From Granulicella sp. L60 (GTDB lineage Bacteria > Acidobacteriota > Terriglobia > Terriglobales > Acidobacteriaceae), in assembly GCF_009765825.1 (NCBI RefSeq), contig NZ_LMUR01000022.1:255235-319234 (forward strand): 64,000 bases of DNA, written 5' to 3'. Positions 27,477 through 34,912 of the stretch are shown here, piece after piece. Under the pieces are notes generated by a model. It was not told the DNA's origin. It ran no database searches and was given only the letters and a program-made list of their open reading frames with translations. The first letter of the stretch is position 1; every line of letters starts with the position of its first letter. A program made the position numbers and the translations under genes.

Positions 27477-29588
27477 CTAGTCGCCGGAGACGGTCTCTTC
27501 GATGTTGTTGACGACTTCGGCCTTGGCGACGGGGGCTGCGGGCTTGATCTCGCCGAGGGAGATGAAACCGGCGGGTGCGTCCGGCTCCTGGAGAATCTCC
27601 TTGCGGTAAAGCTTGGCCATGCGGGCGTTTTCGGCGTCCTGCTTGATCTTCGCATCGCGTGCGCGGATCTTTTCTTCGCGAGAGTTCTTCGCGATGCCGG
27701 ACTTGTCGAAGGTGTCGTTGGCGGCGGAGTTGACGTGCTCGTCGTTGAGGACGAGATCGTACTTCATCTCGGCTTCGAGACCGACCTTCTTACCACCGGC
27801 GAAGATCTCGTGACGTCCATGCTCCTCGTACCACTTGGTGAGGGTGGAGGTCATGTGCATCTTCTCGATGATGTTGCGCCAACCTACGCCGGTGTTGTAC
27901 GCGCAGAAGCTGATCTCACCCTCTTGTGTGGCGTAGGGGATGATGCACTGCTCGGTGCGGCGGAAGTCGTAGTTGAAGAGGTCCTGGAACCACATGCCGG
28001 CGATGAAGAGGAAGTTCCAACGGTCGCCGCGGCGCTTTTCGATATCGGCCATGGTGCGGTCTGCGGTGACCTTGCCGTAGCTGCGTCCGGTGGCGCCGAA
28101 GCTCTTGTCGAACTTCTGCAGGAGGTCCTTGATCTTGAAGTGGGTGGGAGCGGCCTCGGGCTTGTAGTTGCGGAGAAGCGCGAGGGTGACGCCGATGATG
28201 GAGAGCCACTTGCCGCGGGCGGCGTCGTTAATGCGGGCGACGTCCTTGGCGAGGCGGTCTGCATTGATGAAGGCGGTGACGGGAACAGCTTCCTTGGTCT
28301 CCTTGTCGATCATGAGCGCCATGGAGATACCGCAGTTGGGATGGCAGCCGCAGGAGAGCTGGCCCCAGTCGCGGTCAGGTCCGTGGACGAGGTCGGCCCA
28401 GTCGGAGAAGGTGGACATGAAGGAGATGGGGAACCAGTCGCGTGTGGGCTCGCCGAGGCCGGTCTGATTCTTCACATCGTGTGCGAGGTGCGAGAGGGTG
28501 TAGCGCTGTGCCATGCGGCGCTCGTCCGAGATATCCTCGTCGCGGCCCGTGAAGCTGACCGGCTGGAAGGAGAGGAAGTTGATCTTCTTCGGGTTCTCGA
28601 GCGCGAACTCGATGATGCGGCCGACCTGCTCGTTATTGATGCCGTTGATGATGCAGGTCACCGGGACGATGTCGACGCCGGCTTCGTGCAGGTTGTGGAT
28701 AGCCTGGAGCTTCACGTCGAACGCGTTGCCGACCTTGCGGTGCGAGTTGGCCGCGTTGCCGATGCCGTCGAACTGGAGGTAGGCGTAGCGGAGACCGGCT
28801 TCAGCGGCAGCCTTGGCGAACTCCTTCGACTTGGCGAACTCGATGCCGTTGGTTGCGGCCTGGACGGAGGTGTAACCGACCTTGCGGGCGTAGGATACTG
28901 CGTCGAGGAAGTAGGGGCTGAGCGTGGGCTCGCCGCCGGAGAACTGGACCGACATCTGACGACGGGGCTTGATGGTGACCGCATTGTCGAGCATGGTCTT
29001 GATCTCGTCCCAGGTGAGTTCGTGGACGAAGCCGACCTGGTTGGCGTCCATGAAGCAGGGGTCGCACATCATGTTGCAGCGGTTGGTGAGGTCGATGGTG
29101 AGAACGGAGCCGCGGCCGTGGGTGACGGTGGAGGTGCCGTGGTTGTGGAGCTTCTCGTCGTTGTGGGCGCGAATGTCGCGGCCGGGGAAGACCTCTTCGA
29201 GGTGCTTGAAAAAGGCGGTGTCGATGGACATCAGGTCTTCGAAGTGGCCGTGGATGGGGCAGTCCTTGACCATGAGGATCTGACCGTCGCGCTCGATGAT
29301 CTGCGCTTTGATCTCGCCGACCTTCTCGTTGAGGAGGATCTCGTGGGGGAGCTTGCCGTCTACGATCTGCTGACGGATCTCGGGGATGCACTTGGGGCAG
29401 AGAGAGTCGGTGGTGCGGGGCCAGCCGAGGGGCGGCTTCTCTTTCTGGTAGCTCTTGAGCAGGGGCTTGTCGCTCCACTTGGGGGTGAAGCTGGCGTTGG
29501 GGCTGATTGAGTTCAGCTTGTTGAATACGACCCAACCTGCTCTGGCTCCATAGGTGAGAGCCTTTTCGACTAATTTGGCCTTCGGCAT
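27477..29588 (-). CDS. Radical SAM protein resembling tetraether lipid synthase (Tes)
   Basis: 703 residues, ATG preceded by GGAGAC. An N-terminal metal-binding module has CPKC (64-67) and C110 (KDCPIHGHFEDLM). The radical SAM core carries C171-x3-C175-x2-C178 (TNRCNMMCDPCF) and GGEP (218-221), then FDGIG, and a second Cys cluster at C413, C415 and C419 (CGCHPNCG) able to bind further Fe-S clusters. The pattern of SLCPxC, CPxHGxFEDL, TNRCNxxCxxCF and CHPNC is that of the Tes/MJ0619 family, whose archaeal member joins lipid tails at terminal methyl carbons. In Acidobacteria an analogous reaction would yield iso-diabolic, membrane-spanning lipids (inference). The last 120 or so residues are a charged Ala/Lys/Glu extension. 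Single-gene unit. Confidence 0.8.
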   Translation of the reverse strand: MPKAKLVEKALTYGARAGWVVFNKLNSISPNASFTPKWSDKPLLKSYQKEKPPLGWPRTTDSLCPKCIPEIRQQIVDGKLPHEILLNEKVGEIKAQIIERDGQILMVKDCPIHGHFEDLMSIDTAFFKHLEEVFPGRDIRAHNDEKLHNHGTSTVTHGRGSVLTIDLTNRCNMMCDPCFMDANQVGFVHELTWDEIKTMLDNAVTIKPRRQMSVQFSGGEPTLSPYFLDAVSYARKVGYTSVQAATNGIEFAKSKEFAKAAAEAGLRYAYLQFDGIGNAANSHRKVGNAFDVKLQAIHNLHEAGVDIVPVTCIINGINNEQVGRIIEFALENPKKINFLSFQPVSFTGRDEDISDERRMAQRYTLSHLAHDVKNQTGLGEPTRDWFPISFMSTFSDWADLVHGPDRDWGQLSCGCHPNCGISMALMIDKETKEAVPVTAFINADRLAKDVARINDAARGKWLSIIGVTLALLRNYKPEAAPTHFKIKDLLQKFDKSFGATGRSYGKVTADRTMADIEKRRGDRWNFLFIAGMWFQDLFNYDFRRTEQCIIPYATQEGEISFCAYNTGVGWRNIIEKMHMTSTLTKWYEEHGRHEIFAGGKKVGLEAEMKYDLVLNDEHVNSAANDTFDKSGIAKNSREEKIRARDAKIKQDAENARMAKLYRKEILQEPDAPAGFISLGEIKPAAPVAKAEVVNNIEETVSGD

Positions 29589-29870
29589 TTACTTGTCTCC
29601 TGAATGTCCGTCTATATCTGTTCTTTGCTTCTGAGATCGTTCTGCATCACGCGGATGTTGGATGCAAGAGAAGAGGTGATGTATTCATCGTATCTTCCGC
29701 TATCCGTATTCTTTGTAAGAAGATGCGACGCGCATCCACTTGGTTCACACTTAACAGTACGCAGCTTGAGGGGCACTTTTGAAGCAGGAGTAACCGAACG
29801 GCGAGAATTTGCATTGAACGGCGATGGGAGGGTCCGAATGGGGCACCCAATTTAGACAAAAAGATGACAA

Positions 29871-30824
29871 CTACGGGGCACCGACGGTAGCGCCTCCGCT
29901 GGCCATGTTGTTCAACAGGGTCTGGACGAAGATGACGCGGACGTGAATGCGCTTGGCGACGTCGGGCAGGAACTCGGTGAGGAGGTTGTTTGCGGGGTCG
30001 GTGGCGATGCCGGTGGCGATACGGGCGATGGTGGATGGGCCGTCGGGATGGATGCCGGGGACGTAGATGTTGGCGATCTCGGCGGAGATGGGGTAGGTGA
30101 GCAGGGTGGAGTAGTTGGGCATGGAGGTGCCGTCGTCGTGGCGAGAGACGAAGGTGCGGGAGACGGAGTAGAAGATGCGGCGGCGGATGCTGGCGTTGGG
30201 CATGCGGTAGTAGCGTGGGTCCTGATGGACGATGGAGGGGATGGCAAAGACGCCGAAGAACTGGCCGGTGGCGTCCTGCAGGAGACTGACGCCAGCGATC
30301 TTGCCGAAGCCTTTGAGACCGGGGCCGTAGGCGGAGTGCGAGTCGGCAGCGATGCTGATGGCGGAGATGCCGACGATGGTGGCGAAGTTGGCGGGATCGG
30401 AGAGGTCGTGGAGGGCGAGGTAGCCCTTCTGCTGCCAAGTCATCGGAATGGCGATGTTGGTGGTGAGGAAGCGCTGGTAGGGATAGATGAGTTCGGTGCA
30501 GGGCTTGCGGACGCGATCGACGCGGGTGGGGTCGAGGTAGACCACCTTCATGGCGTTGACGATGCCGCAGGTCTTGACGCCGTCGCCGGTGGTTTTGAAG
30601 GAGGCCTGGGCGACGGCGACGACATCCTGCGGCTGGGAGGTCATGCCGGGGGCGTCGGGAAGTTCGGCGGAGGTGGACTCGGCGGATGGGGCCGGTGTGG
30701 GTTGGGGCGTCTCAGACTTCGGGAGAGGTGCAGGCTGGGGTTCTAAAGTGGGCGCGGGCTGGGGTGCCTGTGCGTGAGTGAATGTTGCACACAGCAGAAG
30801 CACCAGTATCGCCGACCAACGCAT
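29871..30824 (-). CDS. Secreted protein, acidobacterial paralogue A
   Basis: 317 residues; GAGGGA lies upstream of the ATG. Signal peptide (MRWSAILVLLLCATFTHAQ), a Pro/Ala/Gln-rich linker (20-70), then a globular domain of about 240 residues. It shares with the next gene the sequence IVHQDPRYYRMPNASIRRR / VSRTFVSRHDDGTSMPNYS and a C-terminal domain ending in a hydrophobic helix pair. Probably periplasmic or outer-membrane-linked; no function known to me. The shared DPRYY-R, R-x-x-DDG and PNYS motifs define the family. Confidence 0.8.
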   Translation of the reverse strand: MRWSAILVLLLCATFTHAQAPQPAPTLEPQPAPLPKSETPQPTPAPSAESTSAELPDAPGMTSQPQDVVAVAQASFKTTGDGVKTCGIVNAMKVVYLDPTRVDRVRKPCTELIYPYQRFLTTNIAIPMTWQQKGYLALHDLSDPANFATIVGISAISIAADSHSAYGPGLKGFGKIAGVSLLQDATGQFFGVFAIPSIVHQDPRYYRMPNASIRRRIFYSVSRTFVSRHDDGTSMPNYSTLLTYPISAEIANIYVPGIHPDGPSTIARIATGIATDPANNLLTEFLPDVAKRIHVRVIFVQTLLNNMASGGATVGAP

Positions 30825-30866
30825 TCTAAAGATCCCTCGTTGTCCTTATCAAAAGTATATGGAACC

Positions 30867-31727
30867 CTACTTGAGCATTTGAAGGTGGGTGAAGTCGAGT
30901 GCATCGTAGAGGAACTCGCTGACGACAAAGCCGATGGCGGAGCCGCCCACGGAGGTGCCGAAGGTCTTTGCAGTCTCGGTGAAGCCCTGATTCATCCGTG
31001 GGTAGTAGGTGTTGGTGAGGGCTGCGCCGACGAGGTTTCCGCTGAGCAGGGAGTAGTTGGGCTGAAGCGCGCCGTCGTCCGATTTGGTGACGATCGCCCT
31101 GGTGGCGGCGTAGATGGCGCGTTTGGCGAAGTTATGGCCGTCGCCCATCTTGTAGTAGCGGGGATCCTGGTGGAAGATGGGGGCGAAGACGGCATTGCTC
31201 ATGATGTTCTGGCTGGTGTTGCGGAGAGCGGTGGCACCGAGTCGCATGCCGAATGCTCCGCTGTCCGTGCCGTAGTTTGGACTGCCGTTGACGAGATGGC
31301 TGTAGCCGGCGGAGGCGGTCCACCCCATGACGGAGAAGAGGGTGAAGGACTGGACGAGACCGAGGCGAACCTTCTGGTGTGCAGAGAGGGTATGGACGAC
31401 CTGGCCGGGTTCGACAGTGATATCGTGGTGGGTTGCGAGCCTGTGGCGGGGCATGGAAGCCGGGGTCGATTCGGGGTCTGCGTCTGCAGTGTCATCGACA
31501 GAGCTGCTGGACGCGTCGTCGAGGGTGCTTTTGGTGAAGCCGGGCGAGTCGGGGAGTGAGGGCACGAAGGCGGTTGCTATAGCCGGACCTGCTTCGGCCG
31601 GGTTTGCATCGATTTGAGCGAAGGCGATTTGCGCGGTTGATACCAACGCGACGAGAGCGATCAGGGTGGTGCCGGTTCTGAGGAGTCTCTTTGAGGTCGA
31701 AAAGACGTGCACGTGCTCGATAGCCAA
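30867..31727 (-). CDS. Secreted protein, acidobacterial paralogue B
   Basis: About 287 residues if started at the TTG at 31727, which has GGGAGA just upstream and gives a compact signal peptide ending AQIAFAQ; an ATG at 31763 or the ORF limit 31790 would add non-signal residues. Motifs FHQDPRYYKMGDG, KSDDGALQPNYSLLSG and a Gly/Ala-rich C-terminal segment (TSVGGSAIGFVVSEF) match the downstream gene, so the two arose by duplication. The 42-base gap suggests cotranscription. Function unknown. Confidence 0.78.
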   Translation of the reverse strand: MAIEHVHVFSTSKRLLRTGTTLIALVALVSTAQIAFAQIDANPAEAGPAIATAFVPSLPDSPGFTKSTLDDASSSSVDDTADADPESTPASMPRHRLATHHDITVEPGQVVHTLSAHQKVRLGLVQSFTLFSVMGWTASAGYSHLVNGSPNYGTDSGAFGMRLGATALRNTSQNIMSNAVFAPIFHQDPRYYKMGDGHNFAKRAIYAATRAIVTKSDDGALQPNYSLLSGNLVGAALTNTYYPRMNQGFTETAKTFGTSVGGSAIGFVVSEFLYDALDFTHLQMLK

Positions 31728-31962
31728 AAGATCTCCCTTAAAGGCTGGTGGCCTGCTCTCCATACCAGGCAGGGCAGGTTGCCAGATCACATAGTGAATG
31801 ATGTGAACGTTGCCTATGTATAACGGACGCGAGAAGCGGACCGCAAGTTGTATTTCGGCCGGTTCTTTAGGTTACGTCGTGGTTACCAGGTGGGCACGTC
31901 GCGAGAATCGGGTTTGACCGTGGGTTTTCCACGTCATCTAATTGAGGAGTAGAGGTGCGTGT

Positions 31963-32217
31963 ATGTCTACCGAGGAGCCGAAACGGCCGTGGGAACAACA
32001 GTTAAAGGATGCAGCGGCGCATCTGGAAACTGATCTGAAGAATGTAGTTAAGTATATCAACGATGAGGTGGTGCCGGACGTGCGGAAGAACGGGTCCGAG
32101 GCACTGCGATCTGCGGCGGCTGAGCTGCACAGACTGGCTCAGCGGATGGACGATCATGCACGGCGAAGACAGGGTGGGCCTAATCCTCCGCCGCCACCGG
32201 GTGCGCCGAAGCCGTGA
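31963..32217 (+). CDS. Small helical protein coupled to rlpA
   Basis: 84 residues from ATG 31963 with AGAGG a few bases upstream. Charged amphipathic helices (KDAAAHLETDLKNVVKYINDEV, LRSAAAELHRLAQRMDDHARRR) and a Gly/Pro tail (QGGPNPPPPPGAPKP); no signal peptide. Its stop overlaps the GTG start of rlpA (GTGA at 32214-32217), so the two are translationally coupled and probably functionally linked. Family not recognised. Confidence 0.75.
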   Translation: MSTEEPKRPWEQQLKDAAAHLETDLKNVVKYINDEVVPDVRKNGSEALRSAAAELHRLAQRMDDHARRRQGGPNPPPPPGAPKP

Positions 32218-33005
32218 CGGGTGGACGGCTTGTCTGCGGTGCGGTGCTGTCGGCGTTCGCGCTGATGGCCGCAGGCTGCCATCGTGAGACGGTGCGGGCG
32301 CGCCAGCAGCCTCCGCCGCCAGCTACGAGGAGTGCGCCGGCGAATGCTTCAACTCGCGGCGGTCGGGTGTCGAGGCCGGTTCCAGAGGATGATAGTGAGA
32401 GTGCTTCTAAGGCTGTTCCTGCGCCGGTGCCGAATAGCTTTGGCAGACCGGTTTCGACTGAGGTTGGAATGGCGAGCTGGTATGGGCCTCCGTACGCCGG
32501 ACGCAAGGGTGCGGATGGCACGGTGTACGACCAGAATGCGTTGACTGCGGCACACCTGACGCTGCCGATGGGGACTATGGTGCGGGTTACGAATCTGACG
32601 AATAACCAATCGGTGGTGGTGAAAATTACGGATCGTGGGCCGTTTGTGCGCGGGAGAATTATCGACTTGTCGCTGGCTGCGGCGAAGGCTACGGGTGTCT
32701 ATCGTGCGGGAGTTGCGAAGGTAAAGGTGGAGGCGTTTGCTGCGCCTGTGCGGGCGAATGTTGATCCGGCCGGGCGGTGGTGCGTGCAGGTGGGTGCGTT
32801 TGCGAAGGAGTCCGACGCGGTGAAGCTGAAGGAAGAGCTGATGCGGCGTTACACGACGGCGAAGGTGATCGAGTTTCCGGGGCCGACGGGGCATTGGGTG
32901 AGGATCAATCCTGGCCAGCCGGATAGGAACCACGCGACGGAGGTGGCAGATAGCATCCATCCGAAGGATCCTGCGGCGCTGCCTTATTTGATTCGGACGG
33001 ATTGA
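32214..33005 (+). CDS. rlpA: RlpA-family septal lipoprotein
   Basis: 263 residues starting GTG inside the stop of the preceding gene. Lipobox MAAGC with C22 as the lipidation site; Pro/Arg linker; double-psi beta-barrel domain (about 80-175: GMASWYGPPYAGRKGADGT, VKITDRGPFVRGRIIDLS) with the conserved DRGP; C-terminal SPOR domain (about 183-260: CVQVGAFAKESDAVKLKEEL) that binds denuded glycan at the septum. In Pseudomonas RlpA cleaves denuded glycan strands. Anchored in the outer membrane and probably acting at division. Confidence 0.88.
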   Translation: MTGGRLVCGAVLSAFALMAAGCHRETVRARQQPPPPATRSAPANASTRGGRVSRPVPEDDSESASKAVPAPVPNSFGRPVSTEVGMASWYGPPYAGRKGADGTVYDQNALTAAHLTLPMGTMVRVTNLTNNQSVVVKITDRGPFVRGRIIDLSLAAAKATGVYRAGVAKVKVEAFAAPVRANVDPAGRWCVQVGAFAKESDAVKLKEELMRRYTTAKVIEFPGPTGHWVRINPGQPDRNHATEVADSIHPKDPAALPYLIRTD

Positions 33006-33024
33006 TTTTTTCTAAAAAGATTCT

Positions 33025-33218
33025 GTCTTGCCGGACGGGCCGCCTGCTCGGCGGGAGGTCACTTCGTGACTTTTGTACCCCTTTGGGTGGGCCTTCCGTT
33101 GGTCGGCAGGATGATGATTCCGACCATCGGGAGGACTTATGTCTTTGGCGCGGGCGTGGCAGGTATACACGTCACGAAGTGACCTCCCGCTGAGTAAGCG
33201 GCCCGTCCGGCAGGACAT
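33025..33218. repeat. Nested palindromic element, copy 1
   Basis: About 194 bp foldable into one long structure. Outer 20-bp inverted repeats (33025-33044 and 33199-33218) match with one mismatch around the core GCCGGACGGGCC. A second pair (33051-33071 with 33172-33192, 20 of 21) contains GGTCACTTCGTGAC, itself a small palindrome. The centre carries GGTCGG/CCGACC with GTTGG flanks. It fills the space between the convergent rlpA and tldE-like genes, ending three bases from the latter's stop. Its right end reads identically (inverted) to the left end of copy 2 near 51.1 kb. Confidence 0.85.
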
Positions 33219-33220
33219 AT

Positions 33221-34912
33221 CTATTTGCCGGGAAGGGCAGGCGGTGCGTAGTAGGGAAGCTTCTCCTGTTCGACGGAGGCCCGCTTCACGCCTACATCAT
33301 CGAAGAGCATGCTGGGTGCGATGGTGGTCTGGGGGATGGCGCCGAGCGAGTTCGAGACGTAGGGATCGTTGCCGACGGCGACTATATCGGAGCGGAGGCT
33401 GCGGTTGTCTAGTTCGTCGAAGACCGCGCCGCGCACAAGCTGGCGTGTTCCGCCGGGGTGGACGCGATAGAGCAGGCGGGGCAGGAGCTCGCCGCCGAGG
33501 GTTTCGACCTCGTAGACGTCGTGACCCTGCTCTTTGGCCATGGATAGCAGGCGCTTATTGAGTTCGTCCTTCGATAGTGGCTGCGAACCTTTGATGAGGA
33601 TGACACCGGAGCGGGAGTGCGCGGACTGGGTGGGAGCTGCGCGTCCGTGGCCGTTCGAGGTGGTGATGTCTTTTACAGGCTCGCGACCGATGAGGAAGTT
33701 CTCGAGTTTGCCGTTGACGACGATGTCGACCGACTGCGCGGGGACGCCCTCGTCGTCGATGGTGTAGGCACCGAGCAGATTTTTACCGGCGAACTTGGTC
33801 TGCAGGGGGTTGTCGGTGATGTTGAGCATGTCGGGTAGGACGCGCGACTTGTAGCTGGAGGAGTAGGAGCCGGTGGTGCGCGCGGTGGTTCCCATCTCGG
33901 GGCGGTCGGCTTCGACGTTGGGGACGAAGAGGCGATCGAAGACGTCGGCGGCGGCGTCGCCACTGAAGAGGACGGGGCCGTGATAGTCGTCGGCGGAGAC
34001 GACTGGAGCATTGCGAAGCTCTTCGAGGCTTTTGAGATCTTCGATGGTGCGCTTGCGGAATGCTGAAGCGCTTTCTAGCTCCTTCGCGGTGGTGGCGACG
34101 GTGCCGTTGTCGCGGCTGAGACGCATGCCGTCGGCAGCCTGGCCGCCTACGCTGATGCCGCCGTTGTAGCCGGTGTATCCCTGGCGAAGGACGGTGCCCT
34201 CGGTGTTGACGAGGTAGCGGTTCATGGCGATGGCGCGGATGTTGGAGACGGAGTACTGGACGTGCTCGGCGAAGGGCTTGACGTCGGGGTCGGTCGCGTA
34301 CACGCCGCTGGCTTCGACGATGCGTTTCTTCCACTCGTTGCGATCGAGATCGAGCGAGACGAGCGGGGAGACCTGCACGACGGGCTTTGCCTGGGCGAAG
34401 TCGGGCTGGGACTGGGCCGATTGAAACTGCTTCAGCGCGGCCTGCTTGGCGGAGTAGCCACGGAGGGCGTTCTTGTAGGCGGCGTCGGTGGCGGACCAGA
34501 GGGCGTAGCGGAGAGCTGCGGGATCGTCGTCGGTTGGGCCAAGCTCGATGACTCCTTCGCCGCGGCTGGTGCTGCTATCGCTGGTGTAGTCGCCGATACG
34601 GACGGTGACGCGGACGATACGCTGGTGGCTGGACTCTTCGCGGGTAAGGGCGCCGTAGTTGGCGACGGCTTCGTAGGTATTGATGTCGTCGAGACGATAT
34701 TCGACGAAGTACGGGCGCTGCATGCCGGGGAGGAGAAGTCCCTTTTCGCGGTCCAGCTCCGCCTGCATGGCGCGCAGGAGAGGATCGGCGACCTGGGGTG
34801 TGGGTTCGGCTGCGGCGATATTTGTGATCGCGATGGGAGCACATAGTGCGGCGGCGCATAGGGTCGCGGAGAGCAGGCTTTTGATTTGTAACTTATTCAG
34901 GAGCGAATGCAT
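33221..34912 (-). CDS. Secreted TldE/PmbA-like protein (no metal motif)
   Basis: 563 residues with an N-terminal signal peptide ending IAAAEP. The N-terminal TldD/PmbA domain 1 spans about 45-250 and the C-terminal domain about 300-545 (ADVFDRLFVPN, AYTIDDEGVPAQSVDIVVNGKL, TTSNGHGR). The HExxxH of the active partner is absent at the equivalent place (DVFDRLFVP), as is the Cys ligand, so this is the non-catalytic TldE-type subunit. Its ATG overlaps the stop of the TldD-like gene (TAATG at 34910-34914), implying coupled synthesis of a heterodimer. Cytoplasmic TldD/TldE degrade peptides; this pair would work outside the cytoplasm. Confidence 0.85.
   Translation of the reverse strand: MHSLLNKLQIKSLLSATLCAAALCAPIAITNIAAAEPTPQVADPLLRAMQAELDREKGLLLPGMQRPYFVEYRLDDINTYEAVANYGALTREESSHQRIVRVTVRIGDYTSDSSTSRGEGVIELGPTDDDPAALRYALWSATDAAYKNALRGYSAKQAALKQFQSAQSQPDFAQAKPVVQVSPLVSLDLDRNEWKKRIVEASGVYATDPDVKPFAEHVQYSVSNIRAIAMNRYLVNTEGTVLRQGYTGYNGGISVGGQAADGMRLSRDNGTVATTAKELESASAFRKRTIEDLKSLEELRNAPVVSADDYHGPVLFSGDAAADVFDRLFVPNVEADRPEMGTTARTTGSYSSSYKSRVLPDMLNITDNPLQTKFAGKNLLGAYTIDDEGVPAQSVDIVVNGKLENFLIGREPVKDITTSNGHGRAAPTQSAHSRSGVILIKGSQPLSKDELNKRLLSMAKEQGHDVYEVETLGGELLPRLLYRVHPGGTRQLVRGAVFDELDNRSLRSDIVAVGNDPYVSNSLGAIPQTTIAPSMLFDDVGVKRASVEQEKLPYYAPPALPGK

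Noticed and set aside
27414..29510. 698-codon plus-strand ORF opposite the Tes-like gene
   Set aside because: Low-information Val/Leu/Gly/Asp sequence; the minus strand carries clear radical SAM motifs.
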